Of a DNA stretch of 64,000 nucleotides, positions 11,148-25,100 are shown one piece after another. The notes under the pieces were generated by a model, which saw only the letters and a program-made list of their open reading frames with translations, was not told the origin of the DNA and made no database searches. The position numbers and the translations under genes were made by a program. Source of the DNA: Lingula anatina (lineage: Eukaryota; Brachiopoda; Lingulata; Lingulida; Lingulidae); the NCBI RefSeq assembly GCF_001039355.2, contig NW_019775902.1, positions 741,707 to 805,706 on the forward strand, given 5' to 3'. Within the stretch, counting starts at the first letter, position 1. Every line of letters begins with the position of its first letter.

Positions 11148-14100
11148 CTAGGACCATATTCGGACGGTGAGGTCACTTCCTCCAGACACCAGATAGTCTC
11201 CTTTCTTGTCAAATACCAGACCCTGCACACCATCTTCGTGGCCCACCAGTGGCGTGATCTGCGAAGAGATGGCAGAACAAGATATCATATATAAATAAAT
11301 ATATAAAACAGCTGACCAGGATAATGAACAATATAACAATAATATACAAGGCACAGGGACATGAAAATTGCTTGGTTTTATCTTACTTATTTATTATTTT
11401 TCGTCCTATTTTTACAAGTCTGGGGATTATAACTGGTGAATGTATTTATGCCCTGGGAGTTTTAAAAAACATCAGAAGCAGGCACTATTTTTATAATATA
11501 ATATAATATAATATAATATAATATAATCACCTGTCCAGTGGCCACTTCATACATCTTTATGGTGGCATCATTGCTGCCAATTGCTAGGACCATTCCTGGT
11601 GAAATAATGAATAAAGAATAATAATGGAATAATTATTTCTTAACAAATGCATCTCAAACTCGATGTAATGCTTGTCACAGTTTATCGCCGCTGGTGGGTA
11701 CTAGGTGTGGCTCAAAGGGGGGGGGGGTGACACAGGCGCATCTTAAATAATTTTTTTTTAATTTCCATTAAAAAATGAATACAAAATACAGTAAGTACAG
11801 GTATATATATACTAGACTTAGTATATGTACTGTAGTTGCTGAATTGGAAGAAAAATGCAAGACCTTTTTTGATGATGAAATATAAAATATATATAGCAAA
11901 AGAAAACGTAATTTAGGGAATAATATGCAGTTATCAGCCAAAAATTACAAATATAAATGACCCTTTTTTCATAAATATTTGGTATTGTGATCTTACCTGA
12001 AGGATCAAAGGCCACCCTATTAGCTGGGTAGGGTCCCACGTCTATTGTAGTCATGGGTGCCACAGTGCGCACATCCCACAACTTAATAATGCCATACGAG
12101 TCACATGAAGCAATAGTGTCACCCTGCAAAAGAATCAAACATAGTAGCAAATTCACATATAATTAAGCAAATAGCAAAAGTATATAAAGATACATGTATA
12201 TGTACAACAAGGACTTCAGGTTGGATTATAAAATTGTTGAGAATTAAGTAATACTTTTAATTTCAATAGAAAGCCACTCACCTTGAGATTGAAGACACAG
12301 TGGTTGATGGAGTGCATGTGACCATAGAAGGTCTGGGCACACAATCCCTGAAATGACAGGAAAACATTAGATGTGGCATCTATACAACCACATGTGAACA
12401 GTTTTTTTTCTTTCTTTACAGCTTTTGATTATTCATCCATAATCTTTAAAATAGGATAAATACATTTTCATACTACTACAAAAAAAAAAAAAAAAAAAAA
12501 ATCTAAGATGAATATTTTTAATTAAAAATAAACACCTCTTCAAAAATTTCATGAATTATTTAATTAATGAACAGTGAAACCAATTTGGCTAAACAATTCA
12601 TCACAATATTGCAGTTAATGAGTGTAACATTTCAACTGTCATACCAAGGATGGGAAGTTATCGAAACTGATATGCGCATTGTAACTTTACTTAAACATTC
12701 AATTTTGACAAACTGAATCCGGAAGGAAATCTGCCAAACCAGCAACACACACATGCACATTATTTCTCATGTCAACATGACCAAAAGACCTGAACACGTG
12801 TATCTAGCGTTGGCCAGACTTACCGTCCTGGCGTCCCACAGTGACAGAGTCTTGTCAGCGGAACACGTGGCCAGAGTGTTGGAGAATGGCAGGAACTCGA
12901 TACTGTTCACAGAGTCAGCATGGCCACGCAGAGTAAACCGGCAACGCAAACTGGAGACAAAGATTTATTATAAAAAGATTAAATATTTTTTATAGTATGA
13001 GCTACATGTACTGACAATATGATCTGAGCAAGGAATAGTAATGTAATAGTAATATGCCTGTGCATATAATATAAATTTTAAGCAGTGTACTTCACATTAA
13101 GTTAGGACTTTACTGTTTACCTGGCTCTAGCAGATGGGGACAATGAACACATAACGATACACAGATACACAGTAGGAATTAATTTTAGTTACTTTTCCTT
13201 GCTCAGATCAAACATTTGAGTAAAAATCTGTTTGAATATCTACAGCAATAACAGTCAAACTAATTAAACTGACACATCAATCCATTTTGTTTGCTATTTT
13301 ACTGACAAAATAAATTATTTGTATGTTTAAGTAACACATAATACACATACTGCACTGTACTAGATACACACGTATAGATGCAAATGTATACATGCTTTGC
13401 ACAGTATGAGTGTGTGTGCATGCAAATGCATGTGTGCAAGTATGAATATTTGTGCATGTTCTCATATGTGTGTGTATATGTGGTGTTACCTGTTGAGATC
13501 CCAGACTTTAGAAGTGTTATCCATAGAGCATGTAGCCAGGAAATCCCCACAGGAATGCCAAGAGCAGCCCCACACTGGGAAAGAACATAGATAGAAGGTA
13601 CTACATAATACACTGCATATATCACACCAAAAAATTCATAAAACAAACTAAAGTCAAAACTAGGTCTTAATTTTAAGAATAAAATTTGGTCTCGTCAAAA
13701 AAAAAAAAAAAAAAAAGGCAAGAGTGACTTAAATGGCCCTTTTACCATTGTACTATAAAGACACAATGGCAGTATTGAAATGACAGCTAATTAGTATATC
13801 ACAACAAACAGCTGTACATATGAACTGCCGTACCTGCGTGGGTATGGTCCATAAAGGTGTGCACACATTCTGCCTTGGCAAAGTCCCAGATCTTCACTGT
13901 GGTGTCTCCACTGGCTGTAGCCAGCTTGGCACCCCTGGAAAAGACAAACAAAATATTGTTTATTATCAAAAGACATAAAAAACTGTAAGATGCTGTTGTA
14001 TGGTTCTAAGCAATGTAAATAGGGACATACAACAGGAGTATCTATGCACTTAAAGGGACACCAATGAGAGATTTTCAATAACACTTAAGCATCAAATTTT

Positions 14101-17100
14101 TCTAAACAGAAAAGTCCTAAAAAATTGACTACTTGCCAATTGGTTCTTTTTTCCACAAAAAAAGCCACCGCTCAACAGGCATGGCTGGAGGGATTTTTTT
14201 TTTTTTTTTTTTTTTGCTATGAAGTCACAGTCAGACACCTACTCTGTGTGGTGCTATTTTCTGCAAAAACGCCACTGAACAAAAGGTGTGGCTGAAGGTG
14301 ACTTTTTTGCTGAGAAAGTCTGAAATCAACTGGCAATTACTGCAGCACCACTTACGAGGGGTGGAAGTCACAGTCGGACACCCAGTCTGTGTGGCCCTCT
14401 CCTGTCATAATGATGTCCCCACTGGGAATAGCCCACAGCTTCCAGGTGTGGTCATCACTGGTGGTCGCCAGGATCTGCTTGCGAGGGTGGACAGCAACGC
14501 TGAGGGTGGAATTAATCTGAGGTTATTGTCTAGAATAACTATCATAATTATAATACATGTTACAAGTGCTACTGAAATCAATTTGATTAGTTCAAGCGAG
14601 TGGGAACTTAATTTTAAATGTTGGTGTGAGTGTATATGTGTGTGTGTGTGTTTGGGAGGGGGGGGGGGTGGAGGTGGGTTCATCTTATTCCCCCTGATTC
14701 TTGAAGTTATGAGTTAATTTTTTGTAATTATAGCTACTAGTGAAAGAAAAAAAATTAAGATGGCACCTTGTTTTCCTAACCCTTGTGAATATGGTTAAAA
14801 AAAGATTGAGGCTATTCACAATTAAGGCTGTTTCTTCGACTTTAACCCCTGAAACTCTGACAAAAAAAATGACAACCAATTTATCTTCTACATCAGACTT
14901 AATCTGCATAGACCTTACCTGACGACTTACCTGCTGACTGCGTTAGAATGGGCCTGGAATGTGGTGGACAGCCGGAACCCTCCCGTCCTGGTCAAGTGTC
15001 CAGAGGGTGCCTTGACCTGGGTCAGGTAGGGGTTGACCCCAGTGTCGGGGGGGAAGGGGGTATCCTGGAATGATGCAAAACAGGTGTGATAAAATTAACA
15101 ATGACATAGGAATAAAAATATAAATAATGAATTTAATGTAGTGAGGTATAAATGGTACAAAGTTGCATTTGCCAGTTCTTTACATTATAAAACATTACAC
15201 TAATATTACAGATGTTATGCATAAAACAAAAATGCAAATATCATGAAAAAAAAATAAGCATATTGTGTAAATGCCAACAAACAGAACATAAAAGCGCAGG
15301 AGACTAAAAGGCTTTTAAACCAGACAGAGACACTTTGACAGTCTTTAAAGTGGCCACCAGTACATTTTAGCCTATGTTCAGTTGCACTGTACGTTGTTGT
15401 AAATAAATGCAAATAATTTGTGGAGAAAAAAATGAAATTATATTGGATGACGAGGGACAAATTAATTTGCCAGTAATTTCACCAAATACTCTTTATAACC
15501 AAAAGGAATAAGTAAAACCATGTGTATTACATTAGGATGTGAGCTGGTTGGTGGCAGGGACTCTTCCATGGTTTTAGATCTTCTCCTCTCCTCTGCTACT
15601 GCTCTCTGTGTGGGTCCTCTGCCCTCCTTGTCTACGTACAGCACTGTCCCCTTCTCACACAGCCTGGTGGAACGTGCACTCAACTCTGGAAGATGAGAAG
15701 ATTCTAGGCTGAATGCAAATTATTCTGAGACCTATCATGATTTTGCTTTCTTTTGATCTCTTTTTTTTTCAATAATGCTACATGTTTGCATGTATTTAGA
15801 CCAATGGAGACATGCATATCACTGTAAAATAATCAATAAAAATAATTAAAAGTTGCTTTTTTCCCTAAATTTAGCCATTTGAAGAAAAATGAATAATAAA
15901 CAAAATAATGAATGAATGCATATAAATCTAGAACAATTACTTAAAAGATTACTATACAGTGATACTCAAATACGTATACCCTACCTGACGTTTTTTCAGC
16001 AGAGGTCCCGCGATAAGCCTCCATGTTTCTGAGCGTGCTCTGTAGGCCTGTCACCTGACCCATAGCACGGTCGCGCTCTAACTTTGTCAACATTTTTTCC
16101 TTCATGGCCACCTCATATTTCTGCTTTAGTTGTCTCAGAGTCGGCTCATAAGAAGTGTAATGCTTCTTCAGTCTGAAGGTAAGAGATTATATAATATCCA
16201 GTCATACCAGTACATCTACTGGGTTATTTACATTTTGTATAAATAGTACTAGTACACATGACATTGTATATTTGCTTTCTGCTTGAATATTATAAATACA
16301 TTGAAGAACCTGCACTTTTTAAACATGACATTGTACTATGTACATCTGAAGTACACGTCATGTAGTATCTAATTTTTTGAAAACTCATTAATCTGGAATA
16401 CTTGCTTGTATTAACACATTTATTAATTTCAAAAACATCTCATTTCAGAATTGAATGAAAGATAAACTGTTCTTTACAGAAAACATTATTAAGATATAAT
16501 TAGTTTGTGTAGACACATAATAAGTAGGAGTCTACCAGAACTAAGGCTGTTACATGTAGTAACAGTTTTCAATTTCTCCCACATAAAATGCCATAATTAC
16601 CTTTTGATATCTGTAATAAGCTTGTTCTTCTCTTGCACGACCCGTTTGTGGTGCATGCGATGATAATCTCGTTCTTTTCGCAACTTGACATAAGTGTCTT
16701 TGGCTTTCCTGTAATGACAAAATAGTCATGTAATGACAGGGATTATATAACACATTGTGACAGTAAATAGGAGCTGCATAGTCATCTTAATGGGAGATGC
16801 ATGTAGGTACATGTACACTTGTATGCTGTTAATATGGGCAAAATTGGTCAAAATAGCTTTTCTCCTATTTCTGTCATGTAAAATACCTAGACTAGATATA
16901 AATACTATAAAATTAAACACTTTGAGCAAATTTTCCCTTTTTCGTTGTTTAATTCACCACCCCACAAGCTTCTGTTTTTAATCTCTGCCCCTGTTTATTG
17001 TTAATTTAACTGCTTTGTAAATTGACTTAAGATAGTGATCAGTTTGCGGTGTAACTCTGTAACTACATGTGATTCAAATATCATCATGAAAATTGGTGTG

Positions 17101-18301
17101 GTTGATGACAAAGATGAGATCTACAATTTGTTACCAGCATTTGCCTTTGAAATTTTTTGTTCATGAGATATGAGCTCTAATTAAGAAGTTCCATCAAACA
17201 AAGTCATTATTTCACCTCTTTACTGATAAAATCAGAAAAAAAAACATTGAAAAAGAAACCTTGGCACAAAATTGTAGAACTTATAATATTGTAGAACTTA
17301 AACAGGCTTTGACACGATGTTGATAGATGTATATGTTCAAGTGAGAGGAGATCTGCTTAAATTCGAAAACAATTTTCAACACAAAACCACTGCTGTTGTG
17401 TCATCATCAAATTCATCTTGATGTATTTTTGATGTGAAAGCATTATCTCATAACATGACAAGGTTTATTAACTTTATATCTGCATTATCTGAGCAGATAA
17501 GAAAATAGATCTTTATGTACTAATTCCCCTAAACTACATAAATCTTCATGTTATTGTGGTTTATTAAACTGGCCAAAATGCAAGGATTGGCGTGATTCTA
17601 TGTGGGCTAATGAGAGCTAGGCTGAGGTGTAATCAAGTGATCAAAATGTTTACATGTTGCTAATTACTGATAACAATTTGAAGTCATTTCTTTGTCTTCA
17701 ATCAAGTTCACTGTATACAAAGTATTCATGTACATGTACCAAGCTATCCTAAGTCCTTAAAAAGAAATCAAATCTCATTTCTCCCAAATAAATACCAAGG
17801 GAATCAATTTATTTTCATTGGGAGAGATATTGCAGTGACAAAGGAAGAGCACAGAGACACAGCCATATTCCCATAAACCTAGATGTTTACTCCACAGGCT
17901 TGGAAGCAAAACGTTTCTACCCAAACTAGAGGGGAGTGGAGTGGAGTAGGAGAATGGTCACACTGGAATAGAGCCCTAGTTCAGTCACTTACAGGGCAGC
18001 CTCCTTGTATTTGTCCACTTCTTTCCTCAGGTGTTTTACTTCACTGTCCAGCTGCTGGTTCTTGGTGTAGATGTCCGGCACCACCCCAATGTCCTCCTCA
18101 TTCAGCTCTCCTTTCTGCTGGAGCTCATACCTGACAGAGAGAGGGTATAACTTCATGTAATAATATACTAAGAGAGATCATACCTAACAGAAAGAGGGTG
18201 ACACTTCATAAAATTATTGTATACTAGGGCTCTGGTGGTGGTGGTGGTAATTTTAAGCACTGACAGACTCAAGATTTTTATTTTATTTATTTATTCTATT
18301 T

Positions 18302-18340
<39 letters not shown>

Positions 18341-20288
18341 TTTTTCGTGGGGGGGAAGGGAGAAATAAAAAAAATTACCTTGCACTTTAAATATAAAAAG
18401 TTAACAAGAGCAATTTTATTGTAATAAACGAGGCACAGGCCTTACATGGAAATATCCTAGGTTTTGTTTCATTACACTTGTCTAACTATAATTATATTTT
18501 TTCCTTTTCTTCCCAAGTAGCTGTCAGTCTAGTTTAGCTATTTCTGATTATTTAAACCAAGCTCAATATCCTCAGCCAAAGTATAGTAGACTTAGTCTAA
18601 TTTTTTTCAGGATGAAAAGCTAAGACTAACATTTGATAACTGTGTAGTAAATAGTTTTAATTATACTAGTAAGCATGGAGAATCTGTTTAAAATGAAAAA
18701 TTGTCTGAACAGAGTATATTTACCATTCTGTCTGAAAGTAGTCCAGTGTTTTGTACAAATTCATTTTCACCAGGAAGTTCCTGACAAAGTCATCGACCAC
18801 CTCCGGCTTGGTGGACACCGAGGCTCGGGGAGGCGCACTCTTCTTTTCCTGGAAATCAAAATAATTTTTTAAAAATAAAGTAGAGAATATACAATTATTT
18901 CTCTAATTTTGTGAAAATATAAAATAAATAATTTTTGCTAAATACTTGAAAATAAGCTTTTTGGCATCTTCCTTATAAATAGTCTATTTTTTCCAAGTAA
19001 AAGGGCAAATTTTAAGTATCAAAATAACATTCGCTTCCACCACATGGAACACAAGCCTGCAGCTCATTATACAGAACAATCACATGTTCATCAAGTGCCT
19101 GGCCAAAACACTCAGCATATTACTGCACAAATTGCTTCTCCTCTACAGCATAAGCTCAACTGGATCATGTAAAACAAAAATGAAAAACCAAACAAATAGC
19201 TATAATTACCGTTGCCTGGGTATCCTCTTGTGATTCTCGTATGGTCCTAACAGCAGCATCAAGATCATCATCTAACTCTGAAAGAAAAAAGAAAATGGAT
19301 GATAAATGGAGACACAATGATTGCATATACCCGTACGTTTGTACATATAATTTAAGACATTTAATGGAAACCATCCTAAATTGCAGAAGCCAGGCAATTC
19401 CATCTATTTTGACTTTCCATCTACTTCGAATTCTTTAACAAAACTGAATAATAGTTCAATGAAGAGTGGCAAAGAAACATGTACATGTACCTGATGTTCT
19501 GGTTGGAAGCAAAATGTAACATTTAGTGTTTACAGTTTGTCCATGTGTGTGTATGTGGGGGGGGGGAGGCAGGGGTGATGAGGGAGGTAATCATCCTGCA
19601 TGATGTTGTGATATATGACGGCAGTGTTTCATAGATAACATAAGAATTAAATGTTTTGCTATCTAACAGTGAAATCAATGGCTGCAGAAAAATATTGAAA
19701 AATTGATTTTTAAAATAATAGGACATTTATTGTGAGCTTACCAACAAAATCTTCATCGATAGGCACCTCTTCATATTGGTAATCTTCATCAGACTCATAT
19801 ACTATTTCCTGATCTGAGGATACTGTTAAGGATACCCAACAATCTTACACATAACTAAACAAAAATAAAAACAAAAGCAAAAAAGGACATGCATTTAAAG
19901 CAGCATGAAAATTAAATGTGTCAGTTTAGAAATCGAGTCGCTTTGCAAATTTTTCAGGAATAAAACTGTAAATGTTATGCAAGTCACACTGAAAATAATA
20001 TTTAGCAGTTACAACTGAAGAACTGGAGTAAGAATAGCTGCTAATTTAGCTTTTCTTTGAATAAACTACAAGTGTAGTAATAACTTTGGCTTGTCACTGA
20101 TGCCAATGGAAATAAAGGTTTGATGAATGTAAGATGCATAACATATATATATCAAAAATCACCAATTCGTGAGTATTAAAGTAAATGTCTTCATATTTTC
20201 AATAGGAAACATCCTTAAACGACAAAACACTTAGCATAATAGCAAAAAGGATACGTTCTAAGTAGAATGCTCGATCTTCGGCAGCCAT
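11148..20288 (-). CDS. SPAG16: SPAG16/PF20, sperm-associated antigen 16, axonemal WD40 protein
   Basis: Seventeen exons on the minus strand join in phase: 20288-20255, 19822-19742, 19277-19210, 18848-18724, 18130-17993, 16708-16601, 16172-15985, 15685-15531, 15064-14931, 14499-14356, 13934-13834, 13574-13490, 12950-12824, 12347-12282, 12123-11997, 11595-11531 and 11258-11148. The 618 codons compare well with about 631 in human. Order: acidic N-terminus (EDYQYEEVP), the conserved DFVRNFLVKMNLYKTLDYFQ segment near residue 90, a coiled coil at about 115-245, then seven WD40 repeats from about 338, ending GGSDLTVRIWS-stop. Known role: a scaffold of the C1 central-pair apparatus bridge in motile cilia and sperm flagella. 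Intron 1 has two acceptors 9 bp apart, both in frame. Intronic duplications of exon boundaries occur at introns 4 and 10. Identification rests on collinearity with the family along its whole length. Confidence 0.95.
12615..12693 (+). repeat. 79-bp repeat, copy 2 (first copy at 9812-9890)
   Basis: Exact match to 9812-9890. It lies in SPAG16 intron 13, antisense to that gene. The identity, the different host genes and the absence of any flanking similarity beyond 'gcag' suggest a mobile or templated insertion. Confidence 0.95.
14157..14400 (-). repeat. Imperfect duplication containing the 3' end of SPAG16 exon 10
   Basis: Exon bases around 14365-14399 (gaagtcacagtcggacaccc) recur in the intron at about 14223-14257 (gaagtcacagtcagacacct), including the shared 'ctgtgtgg'. 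Flanking intronic words also repeat: gccac...ggcatggctggaggg near 14164 and gccac...ggtgtggctgaaggt near 14272. The intronic copy has lost the splice donor context. Confidence 0.8.
18123..18226 (-). repeat. 53-bp tandem duplication containing a SPAG16 3' splice site
   Basis: The unit 'ctcatacctgacagagagag' near 18124 is the acceptor and first exon bases of exon 5 in antisense. It recurs 53 bp further into the intron as 'atcatacctaacagaaagag'. Both copies continue to 'atacta'. The outer copy still has an AG after a pyrimidine-rich run, so it is a possible cryptic acceptor. Confidence 0.8.
18281..18345. repeat. (TTTA)n microsatellite
   Basis: Tetranucleotide TTTA array in SPAG16 intron 4, followed by a G-rich tract. 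Confidence 0.9.
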
Positions 20289-20420
20289 CTTGTTTGCCTT
20301 TCGTTGCTATGTCAGAGCAGTGCGCACGCGCAAACTACGACTTCCTCTTAAGTGCCTTTGGTGTCCTTGGAGTGTGACGTTGGGATGATGGGGATGGGTA
20401 TATTTTTAGTTGTAGGCTAG

Positions 20421-20463
<43 letters not shown>
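20421..20463. repeat. (GA)n microsatellite
   Basis: GA repeat with one AA interruption, upstream of SPAG16. Confidence 0.9.
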
Positions 20464-20464
<1 letters not shown>

Positions 20465-21916
20465 CCTTGTTGTACAGAGAAAAAAGATCTGTTGTACAGA
20501 GAAAAAAGATCAAGCGCATGCCCAAGCTGCACCTACCTTCAATTTTAAGATTATTTTAATTAAAATAATTAAAATAATCTAAAGTTTGGGCGATTTTTTC
20601 AGTGGACCTACTGATTGTTCGAAGTTAAGGGTTGTGATTGGTGAAATTAGAAACACGACAGCAAGGTTATAGGCCTACAGTTAAAGATGCACAGTCAATG
20701 TTTTGCCACAAAAGCCAACCAAATGCAAGCATACCGTTTCAAGTAGTATTAGGCCTACTAAGAAAATAACGGCATTTTTTAATTTTACCCCCCAAAAATT
20801 ATATTTGGACGGATTTTTCTGCTAGCATTCTATGTTGTATATCCATGGGACAGAAAAGTAGGTCAGGAAAGTAGTTTCTGGTCAAACATTTAAAGAAAGG
20901 AGCAGTTTGAAGCTCTTTTATGGCTCAACGAGTGATTTATTCAGTTTATCCCTTGGCAAGTCGAATTTATCTGAGTCGTATAAGAAACTAGTAGAAGCGG
21001 TTTATATATATGTTACTGGGGATCCACCCTCCACCGATGCTCGGTTCATACAGTAGGCCTACGAACGAAATTGTTTCCTTGCCTAATCGCACATATTTGT
21101 CACCTATGCGGGCCTGTAGGCCTAAATTAATTATGTGAGGCACTAGGCCCTATACATATAGTTTTCCTTTTGTGAGCCGAACAAAATTGTTTTCTTTTAT
21201 GACTTTGAAATAAGCTATGAATTTGATGAAAATCTGTTGCCTGAACATGACAAAGACAAGTTAATTTCAGGGAGAATCGAAATGAAAGATCTGCCAAGTA
21301 TTAAATTATTATTTTTAAAAAAGAAAAAAAAACGTTTTATATATCTTTTGCAAGTTGTTTATTATTCTTATAGTGACTCAATAATTTAGATCTATGGCTG
21401 CTTATTGTGATGAAATGAATTTTAAATAAAGTTGTTGTTTTTTTTCAGTCTAAATTTGTTTCATTCACAAAGCTATTGAAAATTGATATGCATCAGACAA
21501 ATAGACTGTAAAGTAATAGTTCTATAAAAAGGAAAAGTTAGCGAATTTTTGACCCAAACCTTTTTTGTGATTGATTAGCATAATAATACTTAAATAAGGA
21601 TAAATGGCCCACGAGAGTCCGTTACCCGTTTACAATTGCCATGCAATGTCCGTACGCCGAGGGGATAGCGCAATGCCATCTCGGTATTTTTTACGGTCTA
21701 CGGGCTTACGATTTTAAAAATTGTCTATAGTTACAGCTTGACAAAATCGTAGAGACTGCGGAGGCCTTAAATCCGTGCGATTCCGTGCGATTTCGCACGG
21801 CCACCGTCTACCTCCGCTCAGACGCCGTACGAAAAGTGAATTACGGGCATTATACGTACATCGTACGGCCTCGCATTTCAAATTTAAACTCCATTTTACA
21901 ACCATCTTTTGCCAAC

Positions 21917-21922
21917 TTTATT
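21917..21922 (-). promoter_or_regulatory. Candidate poly(A) signal of the 207-residue secreted-protein gene
   Basis: Minus-strand AATAAA 213 bp after the TAG at 22135. It is the first canonical hexamer downstream. Confidence 0.4.
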
Positions 21923-22134
21923 TGTACATCGCAAATCCTGTACTTGGGCTTGTTAGCCAAAATTATCAGTAGACAATATCTGATATCGAAGAACTCCTCT
22001 TTTCATGATTGCATGTAATAAAGTCAGAGCTGTTCTGAATCTTGAATATGATATATCAATATATAAGGTCCTTTGATAAGGAAGTCACAAGGAGGAAAAA
22101 GACAAGGTACTGCTTCTCATTTACCGCAGGGTAT

Positions 22135-25100
22135 CTATTCTTCATAGGGCTCCCCGAAAACCACGAGAAACGCGGATCCAGAAAATGAAAGGCCGGGGCA
22201 GACAGCCCTCCCGCACTCGAGCGACAGCTGCACGTCGTCAGGCTTGGTTCTCACGCCCTGCTGCCTTTGCCAGCTACGCACTATGTTCCCCGGTAGCTGC
22301 ACCTTCAGGCAGATACGGTGCCCACAGGTCGCAGGATTACACAACGGGGACACGCTCACACGGCACCGAATTCTGACCGGTCCGAGCCACCGCGGCTGTC
22401 CAGCTTCCAGACCACAGGAGACGGGAGGGATTTGCCCGCTGCGAAGGTGGATGGGAAGAGTGACTGGGACATAGAGTTCTCCTCGAGTTGGAAAGGGTGA
22501 TTTCTCAAAACGGACGTCGAATGTAGCAAACTGGTCTCGCCTGTTGTTAACATCTGTAGAGGTAAAAGTTGTATTAGCATTTTTTGTGTTTTATTATATG
22601 ATTATAGACTTTGTGTTTCGGGCATCTCTGGGATATATTCTATTCCAAGGTGAAACCTCTACCGTCGGCGTCGGTCAATTATCCCAGCTTCGGGTCGAAT
22701 ATGTTCCCGAGATGATCACACTCAGAGTCAATTATTATATTATATTATATTATATTATATTATATTATATTATATTATTGCGCGAAAAAGTTGACCTCAT
22801 CATAGTTTCAGCTATACATTAGATTTTTTTCATTAATCTCACGTATATTGAAAACAATATACCAAGCCAAACATTCTCTAATAACTCGTCTGTGGTAAAC
22901 CCGAAACATAAAACCACACTGCTTTCATTTTCACCTGAGCATGAATGTAAAAAGTGCCTATTATTGACACATTTTGAATAATAGAGAGAAAGACTAAGAG
23001 TACATGGAACACACGAATTGTGTGGGAAGCACACTCGCATTTGCGTTTAGTAAAGTGTTTCTAAGCAGTGATTCTGTTTCACTTTGGAACAAAAAATAAC
23101 TGCAGTTCGTGGCGACTTCCTGGTGCAAGGAAACTGTAATAACGTGAGTCATGTGTTTTAGAATGACAGCTAATGATGTAGGCAGAGTGCGATATGAGAC
23201 ACATATACGTGCGGGTTATTAAAACCTCATGCCTTAACAGTTCTTAGGACTTACAAAAACAGATACCACTTAAACTGTAACAAGGACATAAGTGATATTT
23301 TAAGACAGGGCCTCATAAACGATAATTGATGTCTTCTAAGGCGGCACGTACTTTCGACATGGACCCAGGTAATTGTGTCACGCACCCCGTGTTTGCAATT
23401 GATGGCTCAAAACATACATCTTCTGAACAGGTGCGCTCACTAGTGGTTTTCTTTTACATACTTAAACACATTCCCCTTACTATATTACATAGATCTAGAA
23501 CTTCCCTTCATCGAAATGTAGCCTATATCTTTACTTTTTAATAAAATTACTAGAAGGTGTATATATATTAAGAAAATTTCTGCATGCCGCTAAGTGTACA
23601 GGTATCTTTGGGTTAATACTGGACATTCTAACCACTACAACTTTAAATATGGAAGCATGTAGAGTTCAGTCCAGGCCAGTGATAAAAATCAAGGTTTAAC
23701 CTAGAACAGCTACAAACTTGGCAGATTCATATATAATGGAGCATACTTGCACTTACCTGCCTAATCCCTTATCCAGACTATACTGTAGTTTCAAATTGCA
23801 AAAATAATACTTCGTCCAATGTATAAGCAAACTACCTTAGTCTAAACTAGTCATATTACATAAATTATGATTATGTTAGTCAGACTGATTAAACACCGGC
23901 CCATATCTGTCTGAATCTGATGCTGTTCGAAAATTAAGACAACATTGACCCAAAAGCGCCTTTAACCTAGTTACTCTTTGATCGACGGTCAAAACTATCT
24001 TGGCACAATTTCAGTGGCCCCACAGACCCGATGGGCTATTTTTTTTTTTTTTTTTTTTTTTTTTTTGGCTATCCTTAATCGGGCCACTGTCGATTCATGA
24101 CAGGGTATCCCACAGCCCAGCCCAGCCCAGCCCTCCCCCCCCCCCCAGCCAAATCAGAAATAGATACCATTCACCCATTCACTTACTGGGCAATTTGTTC
24201 CTATAGGCTACCGAAGACTGCGGTGGGTTGGGCGTTAAGATCATTTGGCTCCTCATGTACGCTTCTCGGTTACATTCTGAGCTCAGTAAATGGGTCACCG
24301 TCAAAGGGCGGCTTCGGGGACCTAAGAAAATTGTAAATGATATTAAAAATCAATGCCAATGAATTTAAAAGTGCACAGTGAGAAAAAGACTTTTATGTAG
24401 TAAGTAAGAAAAAAAATTTTTTTTAGAAATTTTAGCAATCTGGTCTTAATTACGAGGGCCTACCATATCCACAACCGTTCACAGATATGAAGGCCATAAT
24501 ATTGAGTTTTGAATTATTATAATTATTATTTAAAAGCTGAACGCGTATTACTTGCGTCATAACGATGAGAGATTGCCAATAACAGAAAATAATGTAAATC
24601 ATATACTTGAATTATAGTGAAAATATAGATACGAACTTGGACATCCGGCGGATCTTGCTTATTTTGTGTCAAGGAATTGTAATTTAGGTTAACATCGAAA
24701 CTAGTATAAAGTCAAACGCAAGCCTATAGTAAATGCCCAACGTCAATGGTCCAGAAAAAAGCAAATAAAACCATATACACATACATTCAATATAATGGGG
24801 CACTAACAATTTACATTTGCCGGCAAAAGGGATGAACTATCGAAAACATTTCTCCACAATATTACCAAAGCCCATAAAATACACCATCTTCAGCCTGAGA
24901 CAAATAAAATCATGTCATATAATCTGCATCAAACTCAAAAATATACCGTACCAAAATCGAGAACTATCAAATTTTCAAAGACCCTAATTCCATAGGAACT
25001 GAACACTTTAAAGAACTAACCCAACTTTATAGTGCGTTTTTAATGAAATGTATTTTTAAATATCCTCAAAGCACCATATGTTTTATGTGTTCATTTGAGA

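Larger units (their letters stand above)
20289..22134. other. 5' flank of SPAG16 and 3' flank of the next minus-strand gene
   Basis: The first 60 bases hold CpG-containing sequence (gcgcacgcgc) expected near a transcription start, but no TATA box was seen. Then come a GA tract, a 22-bp tandem duplication (ttgtacagagaaaaaagatc at about 20469 and 20491) and an AT palindrome near 20545-20580. No coding exon is supported here. Confidence 0.5.

Noticed and set aside
13277-13646. Frames rich in His/Thr/Cys from CACA/TGTG sequence
   Set aside because: Products of imperfect CA/TG repeats next to SPAG16 exon 12.
14911-14930. Second donor 12 bp beyond SPAG16 exon 9
   Set aside because: The site has a good GTAAGG core, but use of it puts an in-frame TAA into the message.
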